Part shown: positions 26,335 to 34,851 of the stretch, piece by piece
Numbering within the stretch: position 1 is the first letter of the stretch
How the letters are laid out: each line of letters begins with the position of its first letter
Origin: Chryseobacterium sp. S0630
Lineage (GTDB): Bacteria > Bacteroidota > Bacteroidia > Flavobacteriales > Weeksellaceae
DNA: 64,000 bases
Reading direction: 5' to 3'
NCBI RefSeq assembly: GCF_024158915.1
Contig: NZ_JAMZGF010000019.1
Span: 23,283-87,282, forward strand
Program-made: the position numbers and the translations under genes
The notes under the pieces: model-generated
What the model was told of the DNA's origin: nothing
The model's database searches: none
The model's input: the letters and a program-made list of their open reading frames with translations, nothing else

Positions 26335-27507
26335 ATGAACGATCAAAAAATTATACAACAAAACTTTGCGGTTCCCTTCCATTATGACGTTATATTCAGC
26401 CGTTCCATTTTTGATTTGGACAATCCGTCATTTATTAATATTCTCAAACAGGAACAGCAGTATCAAAGGCGTAAAATTGTTTTTATCATAGATAAAGGGG
26501 TTGCTGACTCCAACATTGAGCTTATGGCTGTCATTACTGATTATTTAAACCATTATCATATCGGTATTTTGCCTGAACAATTTTTAGTTATGAAAGGTGG
26601 AGAAGCCATAAAAAATAATCAGGATGATCACGAAAAAATCCTTCAATTTATTCATGATAATAAAGTTGACCGCCATTCTTTTGTTGCAGCCATAGGCGGA
26701 GGTGCAGTGCTTGATGCAGTGGGTTATATGACTGCTATAGCCCACCGTGGAATCAGACTGATTCGTATTCCTACTACCGTTTTATCTCAAAATGACTCAG
26801 GAATTGGAGTAAAGAATGGCATCAATTACTTTGGGAAAAAGAATTTCCTGGGTACATTTGCTCCTCCTTATGCCGTAATCAATGATTCTGATTTTTTAAA
26901 AACACTTGATGTCCGAAACTGGAGATCCGGAATTTCTGAGGCTATAAAAGTTGCACTGATAAAAGATGAAAACTTTTTCTCTTGGATAGAAGATCATGCT
27001 CTGGCTCTGAATAATGGAAAAATTGCCATTATGGAAGAATTAATCTTCCGCTGTGCTGAACTTCATGCACACCACATTTCCAAAAACGGAGATCCTTTTG
27101 AAAATGGTTCTTCAAGACCATTAGATTTTGGACATTGGGTAGCGCACAAGCTGGAACATCTCACCAACTATGAGCTTTTACATGGTGAAGCCGTTGCCAT
27201 TGGAATTGCTCTTGATGCTTCCTATTCTTATTTATCTAATAAAATTGATCTGGATAGCTTAAATAGAATCCTGGACAGCCTTCTTGTATTAGGTTTTTCT
27301 ATAACACATCCATTTTTAATTACTCATTTTGATGAGATCCTGGCTAGTATTGATGAGTTCAGAGAACATCTGGGAGGAGAGCTTACCATTACCCTATTGT
27401 CTAAAATTGGTAAAGGTGAAGAAGTACATACCCTCCTAAGTACTACAATAGCCAACTCGATTCAATATTTATCCTTCTATTCACAATCTGTTCATGTATT
27501 ATGCTAG
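26335..27507 (+). CDS. eboD: EboD, 3-dehydroquinate-synthase-like sugar phosphate cyclase
   Basis: A 390-residue protein of the dehydroquinate synthase / sugar-phosphate cyclase superfamily. The NAD-binding GGGAVLDAVGYMTAIAHRG and RIPTTVLSQNDSGIGVKNG stretches are visible, as are the zinc-ligand regions SGISEAIKVALIKD, FGHWVAHKLE and HGEAVAIGI. It is expected to cyclise a sugar phosphate; the exact substrate of EboD proteins is not established. It overlaps eboE by 7 bases. The housekeeping aroB would be elsewhere, so this is a specialised paralog. Confidence 0.85.
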   Translation: MNDQKIIQQNFAVPFHYDVIFSRSIFDLDNPSFINILKQEQQYQRRKIVFIIDKGVADSNIELMAVITDYLNHYHIGILPEQFLVMKGGEAIKNNQDDHEKILQFIHDNKVDRHSFVAAIGGGAVLDAVGYMTAIAHRGIRLIRIPTTVLSQNDSGIGVKNGINYFGKKNFLGTFAPPYAVINDSDFLKTLDVRNWRSGISEAIKVALIKDENFFSWIEDHALALNNGKIAIMEELIFRCAELHAHHISKNGDPFENGSSRPLDFGHWVAHKLEHLTNYELLHGEAVAIGIALDASYSYLSNKIDLDSLNRILDSLLVLGFSITHPFLITHFDEILASIDEFREHLGGELTITLLSKIGKGEEVHTLLSTTIANSIQYLSFYSQSVHVLC

Positions 27508-28730
27508 TTACACCCAACAGCCACTTAAGTTATTGTACTAATATCCACAGCGGAGAATCATGGGAGGAAATATTTACTAATATAAAATCCTATTGTCTTC
27601 CGGTTAAAGAGAATATTTCACCAGATAAGCCTTTTGGTATTGGTCTGCGGCTTTCTAATCAGGCAGCAACAGAATTGCTAAGCGGGAACAGACTTTCAGA
27701 TTTTAAATCATGGCTCCATACGAACAATATGTATGTCTTTACCATCAATGGATTTCCCTATGGGAACTTTCATGGTGAACCGGTTAAAGACCATGTTCAT
27801 CTTCCGGACTGGACAAGTACAGAAAGATTGGATTACACAGTATTGTTGATAAGCATTCTTAAAGAACTGCTGCCTTCAGGCATTGAGGGCAGTATTTCAA
27901 CATCTCCATTATCCTACAGGCATTGGTTTAAGACTGAAGAAGATTTAGTCACCGTAAAACAAAAATCTACGCAACATCTGGTGGAAATTACTGCCTTAAT
28001 GGTAAAAATAAACCGTTTTTGCAAAAAGAAACTGCATCTCAATATTGAACCTGAACCGGACGGAATTATTGAAACCAGTGATGAGTATATTCAATTTTTC
28101 ACAGATTATCTTCTCAAAGAAGGAGCGTCCCAGCTTGCTGTCCATCTTAAATGCACTTTTACAGAAGCACAGCAACACATCCGGGAACATGTGCAGCTTT
28201 GTTTTGACGTCTGTCATTTTGCAGTTGGTTTTGAAAGAAGTGAAGATGTTTTGAAAAAAATGGAAAGTCATGGTCTGAAAATCGGAAAAATACAGATCAG
28301 TGCAGCCCTACAATTTAATACATCTGAAAAAGCTTCTGTAAAGGAAGCCCAGAATTACCTGCATGCTTTTGACGAAAGTACTTATTTGCATCAGGCTGTT
28401 ATCAAAAATTCTGATGGAAGTATCCAGCGATTTGAGGATCTTGGACCTGCCATTGTTTCAATGGGGCATCCCGGTTTTGAAGAACTGCGTACCCATTTCC
28501 ATGTACCCATATTTCTGGATCAGTTTGAATTGTTGAGCACTACTCAGAATGAAATTATCAATACTCTCCAATATTGGTATGAAACAGAATGTTCTCTGCA
28601 TTTAGAGGTAGAAACCTACACCTGGGACGTTCTTCCGGATCACTTTCAAACCAATATTACTGAATCTATAGAGAGGGAACTTAAATGGGTTACAGATACG
28701 ATTAACAAAATCAAGAACAAACAGCTTTAA
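27501..28730 (+). CDS. eboE: EboE, TIM-barrel sugar isomerase-like protein
   Basis: A 409-residue cytosolic protein of the xylose-isomerase-like TIM-barrel class. Marks include NGFPYGNFHGEPVKDHVHLPDW, LNIEPEPDG (metal-ligand Glu) and LCFDVCHFAVGFE (Asp/His). The fold usually performs metal-dependent isomerisation or epimerisation, so it could act on the product of EboD, but no substrate is known. It starts within the end of eboD and is 16 bases from eboF. Confidence 0.8.
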   Translation: MLVTPNSHLSYCTNIHSGESWEEIFTNIKSYCLPVKENISPDKPFGIGLRLSNQAATELLSGNRLSDFKSWLHTNNMYVFTINGFPYGNFHGEPVKDHVHLPDWTSTERLDYTVLLISILKELLPSGIEGSISTSPLSYRHWFKTEEDLVTVKQKSTQHLVEITALMVKINRFCKKKLHLNIEPEPDGIIETSDEYIQFFTDYLLKEGASQLAVHLKCTFTEAQQHIREHVQLCFDVCHFAVGFERSEDVLKKMESHGLKIGKIQISAALQFNTSEKASVKEAQNYLHAFDESTYLHQAVIKNSDGSIQRFEDLGPAIVSMGHPGFEELRTHFHVPIFLDQFELLSTTQNEIINTLQYWYETECSLHLEVETYTWDVLPDHFQTNITESIERELKWVTDTINKIKNKQL

Positions 28731-28746
28731 GAATATAATACATACT

Positions 28747-30120
28747 ATGCAGCAGACAGTTGTTATTAATGTGGTAGGCCTTACTTCTACCCTACTTCAG
28801 GATTCTGATTTATTCATCAGTCAATGGATGAAAAAGAATAAGCATCTAAGTGTCATCGAACCGGTAATTCCGGCATTAACCTGTTCAGCTCAGGCTACTT
28901 ACCTGACTGGTAGATGGCCTTCTGAACATGGGATTGTAGGTAATGGATGGTATGACAGAACCGATTGTGAGATAAAAATGTGGAAACAATCCAATAAGCT
29001 GATTCAGTCTCCAAAAATTTGGGATCTGGCTAAAGAAATTAATCCTGCTTTTACTTGTGCCAATCTATTCTGGTGGTACAATATGTATTCGGATGCTGAT
29101 TTCACTGTTACCCCACGTCCACAGTACAGAGCCGACGGTCAAAAAAAACCGGACTGTTATTCTAAACCTTCTCATCTTAGAAAACGTCTTCAGCAGCAAC
29201 TTGGAGTCTTCCCTCTTTTTGATTTTTGGGGTCCTAAAACTACCATTCGTTCAAGCCAGTGGATTGCCAATGCATCGAAATTAGTTTATACCTGGTACAA
29301 ACCAACTTTAAATCTGGTGTATTTACCACATTTGGATTATTGCTGTCAGAAATTTCCTTCCTCTTCTAAAGAAATACATGAAGAAGTAAAAGCTATTGAT
29401 AAAGTGGTTAAGGATCTCATTGAATTTTATGAAAGTCATGGAGTAAAACCCGTCATCTTATCAGAATATGGGATTACCAATGTCAATAATCCTATAGACA
29501 TCAATAGAATGTTACGTTACAAAGGATTGCTGCAAATCAGGGAAGAAAACGGCCGTGAACTTTTAGATCCTGGAGAGTCCAAAGCATTTGCTCTTGCTGA
29601 TCATCAGATAGCCCATATTTATGTAAAAGATAAAAGCATTATTCCGGAGCTAAAAAATTCTCTGGAAAAAAGATCAGGTATTGCAAAAGTACTCACTGAT
29701 GATGAAAAAAAAGAATACCATCTGAATCATGAACGTTCTGGAGATCTTATTCTTCTGGCGGAAGAGAACAGCTGGTTCACTTATTACTATTGGCTGGAAG
29801 ATAAAAAAGCTCCCGACTTTGCCCGAACTGTTGAAATTCATAAAAAACCAGGTTATGATCCTGCTGAGCTTTTTCTGGACCCTACAAAAACAATGATTAA
29901 ACCTATCATTATTTTTAAACTTCTGCAAAAAAAACTGGGCTTTAGGACTCTTATGGATGTAATCCCTCTGGATGCATCACTGGTAAATGGTTCCCATGGA
30001 ATTATTCCAAAGGATGATTATAATAAACCTATTTTCATTAGTGAAATACAATCAAATTCAACAATTGAAAGCATAGATGTTTGTCAGTATCTGCTGAATA
30101 TTATTTTTAATAACAATTAA
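28747..30120 (+). CDS. eboF: EboF, alkaline-phosphatase-superfamily phosphodiesterase
   Basis: A 457-residue protein of the nucleotide pyrophosphatase / phosphodiesterase branch of the alkaline phosphatase superfamily. PALTCSAQATYLTGRWPSEHGIVGNGWYDR contains the nucleophilic Thr and the downstream GRWPSEHG. LPHLDYCCQK, ILSEYG and NGSHGI supply further metal ligands. No signal peptide is seen, so it is probably cytosolic. It would cleave a phospho- or diphospho-diester, for example a prenyl or nucleotide-linked intermediate (inference). It is the last gene of the run; the next gene, the NRPS, starts about 400 bases downstream. Confidence 0.85.
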   Translation: MQQTVVINVVGLTSTLLQDSDLFISQWMKKNKHLSVIEPVIPALTCSAQATYLTGRWPSEHGIVGNGWYDRTDCEIKMWKQSNKLIQSPKIWDLAKEINPAFTCANLFWWYNMYSDADFTVTPRPQYRADGQKKPDCYSKPSHLRKRLQQQLGVFPLFDFWGPKTTIRSSQWIANASKLVYTWYKPTLNLVYLPHLDYCCQKFPSSSKEIHEEVKAIDKVVKDLIEFYESHGVKPVILSEYGITNVNNPIDINRMLRYKGLLQIREENGRELLDPGESKAFALADHQIAHIYVKDKSIIPELKNSLEKRSGIAKVLTDDEKKEYHLNHERSGDLILLAEENSWFTYYYWLEDKKAPDFARTVEIHKKPGYDPAELFLDPTKTMIKPIIIFKLLQKKLGFRTLMDVIPLDASLVNGSHGIIPKDDYNKPIFISEIQSNSTIESIDVCQYLLNIIFNNN

Positions 30121-30524
30121 ATACGTCTACCGAATGTACTCTAAGAATCTAACGGCTCTTGTTAGAAACATGAACATTCTGGAATCTTTGATTAAGACAA
30201 AAATAAAATATCATTTATAAATATCCTTTTTAAAAACCGGAGATCCAACTTTGAAATTAGATTTAACTTAAATATTGTTACCGGATCTCCTGCCTGTTTT
30301 CAGATGCAGGAGATCTAATCTATTATTCCTCTAAAATATTTTTTGTTTCAAAAAAATTAAAATAGAACTCTATGATCAATTTCATAAAGAGATTGTTCAT
30401 CCTTCGCAACCTGTGGTTTAGGAAGAATCAGAAAACAGTCAGAATTCAAGTGATATTGTAAAGGTCAGATTTACCGGAAAATAGAATATTCCGATTACCT
30501 ACCCACTCAAAATTGAACCTAATA
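30121..30524. other. Spacer between eboF and the NRPS gene, with hairpin and possible decayed coding sequence
   Basis: A 10-bp perfect stem, GATCTCCTGC at 30284-30293 and its complement at 30306-30315, has a loop that can pair further (CTG...CAG). It lacks a T-run, so it may be an mRNA-processing or attenuation structure rather than a terminator. From 30371 to the NRPS start one frame reads like protein (YDQFHKEIVHPSQP, SSDIVKVRFTG) but is interrupted by two stops, which may be a remnant of a gene. Confidence 0.4.
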
Positions 30525-33500
30525 ATGAACAGAACTATTACTTCCAACAGTCTATTCATAAAATCTTATTTGGATAGCAACTATTTCAAAAAAAATTATT
30601 CAAAAGAAACTCTTCCTTATCTCCTTTTTTCACAACAAACGAATTACAGTGAGAAAATATACTTAAGAGACTGTCAAAAAGAACTGACTTTTAATGACGT
30701 CTGTATTGAAAGTCTTAAAATCTCATTGTATTTACGGCTTTTATCCTTGAGTAAAGAACCGGTTGGGATTTATATGGAACCATCCGTAGAAATGGGTTTA
30801 GGAATTTGGGGAATATTAATGGCCTGTAAATCTTATATTCCACTATCTCTTGACTATCCGGAAGAACGGCTGCAATACATGATTGATAATAGTGGTATCA
30901 ATTATATATTAACGAGCAGGGAATGTCAAAAAAAACTACACGTTTTTAATTTGAAAAGTACGAAGATAATCTGTTTAGAAGATGTGGAAAGTTTTCTTAG
31001 TGAATATGAAATTACCAATACTGAACTGGATTTTTGGAGCTCAGAAGAAGATCTTGCCTATATCATTTACACTTCGGGCAGTACCGGGAATCCCAAAGGG
31101 GTTATGATACAACATAAAAATATATCTCATCAGATGAACTGGTTGGAAAGCCAGCATAATATTGGTTTTTCAACTAAAATACTTCATAAAACACCCATCA
31201 GTTTTGATGCAGCACAATGGGAAATTCTTTCAGGATGTAATGGAAGTGAAGTTGTAATAGGTCCTGCAGGGATTCATAAAAACCCTGACCAAATAACGGG
31301 TATGATAAAACAATATGGAATTAATACTTTGCAGGGCGTTCCCACTTTACTTCAAGCACTTACAGAAAATGACTTTTTTAGGGACTGTAAAACATTAAAA
31401 TGTATTTTCAGCGGAGGAGAGGCACTCACCAGGAAATTAGCAGCAAGCATTTTTAAGCAGCTTCCCAACGCTGAAATTACTAATCTTTATGGGCCTACAG
31501 AATGTACGATAAATATTAGCGCTCATATTCTTGTAAAAGATAGTATGGAAGACTATAAAGATACTATTCCTATTGGTAATATTGTAAGTAACCATAGTTT
31601 TCTACTGTTAAATAAGAAGGGCAACCATTGTTCAAATGGAGAAACAGGAGAGCTTTATATTTCAGGAATACAGGTTTCAAATGGATATTATAAGAATACA
31701 AAGCAAACCCTTGAACGATTTGTTACAATTGATGATCAGTATTATTATAAAACCGGAGATTTGGTCGTTCAGGATGAGAGCCTTCATTTGTACTTTGTAG
31801 GACGATTGGATAATCAAGTTAAATTAAGGGGATACAGACTAGAATTGGATGAAATAAAGATTAATATTGAAAAGCATCCATGGGTACGTCATGCAGCAGT
31901 GATTATATCCGAAAATACGATAAATTCAACACAGCAGCTGGTTGCTTTCATAGAATTGAATCCAAATGAAGCCGCTCTCATGGATCAGGGAGTAGAAAAT
32001 GCATACCATCATGCCTCCAAATCAGATCAACTTCAGGTAAAGGCACAATTATCCAATTCCGGATGCAAGAATGATAAAGAATTGACAGGTAAAGAATCCG
32101 TAAAACTTCCGGGTTATTATTCAGACAGCTTTCAGACTGAAAAGATTTTTGCAAGAAAAAGCTATCGGTCATTTGAAGGCGGTCATGTTCATAAAGATGA
32201 GGTTTTGAATTGCCTTACCAAAATTCTCACCAGTAAGATTGGCAGGTTTGTTCCTTCTTCATATAAAGACATACACTTTCAGGATCTTGGCTATATAATG
32301 CGATATTTTGGAGCTTTTTACAGTCAGGAAAGAATACTTCCCAAATACGGTTATGCTTCGCCAGGCGCCTTATATGCCACTCAGATTTTCCTTGAGACTG
32401 CTAATATGAAGGGCTTGAAAAATGGTTTGTATTATTATCATCCTATTATGCATACTTTATTCCTCATTGATGAATATAAAGAAAGTTCAGCTAATGAAAA
32501 ATCACCCATTACCCTGCATTTTATAGGAAAAAAGAGTGCTATTGAGTCTGTTTATAAAAATAATATCAAAGAAGTTCTGGAGTTTGAAGCTGGGCACATC
32601 ATTGGTCTCTTTGATCATGTTTTAAAGCAATTTCAACAATGTATCGGAAAAGGATATTATAGTGAAGAAATAGATTGTGTTAAAGAAAAATTATTTGGAT
32701 GCCGTAAGGAGGATTATTATCTGGGGTCATTTCCAATCATAAGAGGAGATCGTAAAAAAGAGAAGGATAATATTGCGATTGAAATTCTGATTCAATTCAA
32801 TAAAGAAACCCTGGACAATAAGGGAATTTATAAGTATATCAATGGAGAATTGATGCCACTTGCTGATGAAAAAATAGAAAAAAACGATGTTATTGCTATT
32901 AATCAAAGAATATATGACAACGCAGAAATTGGTGTCTGCTTTCTGAATCATGTGGAGACATGGGATCAATATATAGAATTGGGAAGACTCCTGCAGATTT
33001 TTCAAATGAATGATCAGATGATGGGCTTTGTATCTTCGGGCTATAGTTCAAAAAGTGGAAATGATCTTAAAGCAGCGAAGAAAATAAAAAAAATACTTAA
33101 ACTGAACGATAAGACGGGAGTTTATTTTGCCTTAGGAGGAAAGATATCTCCTGACCAAAAATATTCCAGAGGGATGAAAGAAGATACTGTACATATGGCA
33201 GGTCCTGCAGAGATTATTAAACAGGATCTTGCCTCATTTTTACCGGATTATATGTTACCCGGCAGGATTGTTATTCTGCAGTCTCTACCGAGAACAAGCA
33301 ATGGAAAAATTGATCTTATAGAAATTCAAAATAGCGCTCAGGAAATAATTAATAAACGTATTACTCCATTTCTTTTGCCTGAAAATGAAACTCAGCATCG
33401 ATTACTTGATCTGTGGAAAAACCTTTTGAAGATAGATGAGATCTCCACAAAAGATGATTTTTTTGAATTAGGAGGAAACTCACTCTCTGCGTTATTATTA

Positions 33501-34397
33501 ATTAACAGGATCAATAAAGAATTAAAATGTAATCTTCCTGCCCAGATTCTGTTTGAAGCAAGAGATATTGTATCATTATCTGATGTGGTTATTCAGAATA
33601 CCGATACTATAAACAGCTCAAGAATGATTTCTCTTAATAAAGCCAAAGGAATACAACCTGTCATTTGCTGGCCAGGATTAGGTGGCTATCCTTTAAACCT
33701 GAAACCGCTGGGAAAAGAAATATCTTCCACTCCAGTATATGGATTTCAGGCTTATGGACTGAATAGTAATGAAGCTCCCTATACAAGTTTAGAAGAAATG
33801 GCTTTGGAGGATATTAAGATCTTAAAGAAAAAGTATCCAAAAGGTCCTTATACCTTAGTAGGATATTCCTTTGGTGCAAAACTTGCCTATGAAGTTGCTT
33901 TTCAATTAGAAAAAATGAATGATACTGTTGATAGGATGTTACTTATTGCTCCCGGTTCTCCCAATCATAGAACAATGAATGAGAGGAAGAAGGAAAGTAT
34001 TTCCTTTGATGATCCCTATTTTGTTACCATTTTATATTCTGTATTTACTCGTAATATTGACGATACAGCAATAAAAAACTGCCTTGAAAAATGTAAGGAC
34101 AGAGAAAGCTTTATTCATTTTATCAATCAGGAAAATGGAGATCTGGGGATGGACAGCATTAGAAGAATAACCCATATTGTGGAGAGTACATTCCACTTTG
34201 TTTATAATGATCTCTCAAATAAAAAGCTTAATACTGAGATTATCCATATTAAAGCAAAAGGTGATCAGGATTCATTTATTGAGAATAATATAAATTTTAT
34301 TAATAAGGTTGATTTTTTTGAAAGTACTTTTGACCATTACGATATTTTAAAAGAAGAAGGTATTGCAGAAGTAATGAAAATGACTCGTTTGAATTGA
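30525..34397 (+). CDS. indC: Indigoidine-synthetase-like single-module NRPS (A-Ox-T-TE)
   Basis: A 1290-residue NRPS; the start at 30525 is an ATG, with an in-frame TTG 12 bases earlier. The adenylation core is complete: YIIYTSGSTGNPKGV (A3), FDAAQWE (A4), NLYGPTEC (A5), GELYISG (A6), YYKTGDLV (A7), RLDNQVKLRGYRLELDEI (A8), SNGKIDL (A10, K928). A flavin oxidase domain (about 530-880; RKSYRSF) is inserted between A8 and A10, as in BpsA/IndC. Then follow a carrier domain (FFELGGNSL, S986) and a thioesterase (GYSFG, S1115). Aligned by eye to GrsA numbering, the specificity code reads DAWQFGLINK, one change from the known glutamine code DAWQFGLIDK. Length and order match indigoidine synthetase (about 1280 residues). 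No phosphopantetheinyl transferase or indAB genes are nearby. Confidence 0.85.
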   Translation: MNRTITSNSLFIKSYLDSNYFKKNYSKETLPYLLFSQQTNYSEKIYLRDCQKELTFNDVCIESLKISLYLRLLSLSKEPVGIYMEPSVEMGLGIWGILMACKSYIPLSLDYPEERLQYMIDNSGINYILTSRECQKKLHVFNLKSTKIICLEDVESFLSEYEITNTELDFWSSEEDLAYIIYTSGSTGNPKGVMIQHKNISHQMNWLESQHNIGFSTKILHKTPISFDAAQWEILSGCNGSEVVIGPAGIHKNPDQITGMIKQYGINTLQGVPTLLQALTENDFFRDCKTLKCIFSGGEALTRKLAASIFKQLPNAEITNLYGPTECTINISAHILVKDSMEDYKDTIPIGNIVSNHSFLLLNKKGNHCSNGETGELYISGIQVSNGYYKNTKQTLERFVTIDDQYYYKTGDLVVQDESLHLYFVGRLDNQVKLRGYRLELDEIKINIEKHPWVRHAAVIISENTINSTQQLVAFIELNPNEAALMDQGVENAYHHASKSDQLQVKAQLSNSGCKNDKELTGKESVKLPGYYSDSFQTEKIFARKSYRSFEGGHVHKDEVLNCLTKILTSKIGRFVPSSYKDIHFQDLGYIMRYFGAFYSQERILPKYGYASPGALYATQIFLETANMKGLKNGLYYYHPIMHTLFLIDEYKESSANEKSPITLHFIGKKSAIESVYKNNIKEVLEFEAGHIIGLFDHVLKQFQQCIGKGYYSEEIDCVKEKLFGCRKEDYYLGSFPIIRGDRKKEKDNIAIEILIQFNKETLDNKGIYKYINGELMPLADEKIEKNDVIAINQRIYDNAEIGVCFLNHVETWDQYIELGRLLQIFQMNDQMMGFVSSGYSSKSGNDLKAAKKIKKILKLNDKTGVYFALGGKISPDQKYSRGMKEDTVHMAGPAEIIKQDLASFLPDYMLPGRIVILQSLPRTSNGKIDLIEIQNSAQEIINKRITPFLLPENETQHRLLDLWKNLLKIDEISTKDDFFELGGNSLSALLLINRINKELKCNLPAQILFEARDIVSLSDVVIQNTDTINSSRMISLNKAKGIQPVICWPGLGGYPLNLKPLGKEISSTPVYGFQAYGLNSNEAPYTSLEEMALEDIKILKKKYPKGPYTLVGYSFGAKLAYEVAFQLEKMNDTVDRMLLIAPGSPNHRTMNERKKESISFDDPYFVTILYSVFTRNIDDTAIKNCLEKCKDRESFIHFINQENGDLGMDSIRRITHIVESTFHFVYNDLSNKKLNTEIIHIKAKGDQDSFIENNINFINKVDFFESTFDHYDILKEEGIAEVMKMTRLN

Positions 34398-34490
34398 AAA
34401 AGCTTGCCTTTTCATAAAGTATAGAATATCTGTAATCATTGACAACTCATTCTTACGAATTTGGGTACAGTAAAAAACAGATATATTACA

Positions 34491-34536
34491 TGCAAGCAAT
34501 CATTACATTCATACAACCTAGTTTTAAGTAAAAAAT
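34491..34536 (+). repeat. 46-bp direct repeat, left copy
   Basis: It begins tgcaagcaatcattacattc and is repeated exactly 200 bp downstream at 34691-34736 with one mismatch. Each copy is followed directly by a terminator-like hairpin. Confidence 0.85.
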
Positions 34537-34573
34537 GAGGCTGTCCAAAAAGTTTGGGCAGTCTCAATTTTTT
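34537..34573 (+). terminator. Terminator-like hairpin downstream of the NRPS
   Basis: GAGGCTGTCC pairs with GGGCAGTCTC through two G-U pairs and is followed by six T. Confidence 0.65.
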
Positions 34574-34650
34574 GTTGAAAGAAAGTGTCTGCGGGGCTTC
34601 TTATCCCGATTTATTTTTCATGCAGGAGTTTTTAGATCTGTTATGATTTA

Positions 34651-34685
34651 TAAACCTAACAGGTTTTTAAAACCTGTTAGGTTTA
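34651..34685. repeat. 35-nt palindrome (AACCTAACAGGTT type)
   Basis: AAACCTAACAGGTTTT and its exact reverse complement are separated by one T. Such a near-perfect palindrome between converging genes looks like a dispersed repetitive extragenic element or a two-way terminator. Confidence 0.7.
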
Positions 34686-34690
34686 ATTTA

Positions 34691-34736
34691 TGCAAGCAAT
34701 CATTACATTCATACAACATAGTTTTAAGTAAAAAAT
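34691..34736 (+). repeat. 46-bp direct repeat, right copy
   Basis: It matches 34491-34536 at 45 of 46 positions. The 200-bp spacing means the palindrome and the first hairpin lie between the copies. Confidence 0.85.
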
Positions 34737-34763
34737 ACAGATCAAAAATGATCTGTATTTTTT
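34731..34763. terminator. Bidirectional terminator between converging genes
   Basis: AATACAGATCA / TGATCTGTATT with loop AAAA, flanked by A-runs and T-runs on both sides. It can therefore stop the NRPS transcript and the opposing protease transcript. Confidence 0.8.
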
Positions 34764-34851
34764 ATTGATTGTAATCTTTAATCTATTTTCTTGTTAAGCT
34801 GTATTCATAATTCTCATTACACAGCAAGATCTTTTATAGTAAAGTCAATTA

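Noticed and set aside
30525..34397. Interpretation of the NRPS as a siderophore or thiazoline-forming module
   Set aside because: There is no condensation or cyclisation domain. The oxidase insertion in the A domain plus T-TE and a Gln-like code fit indigoidine synthetase better.
34535..34768. 77-codon plus-strand ORF after the NRPS
   Set aside because: It spans two hairpin terminators and a palindrome, and is best explained by repeats.
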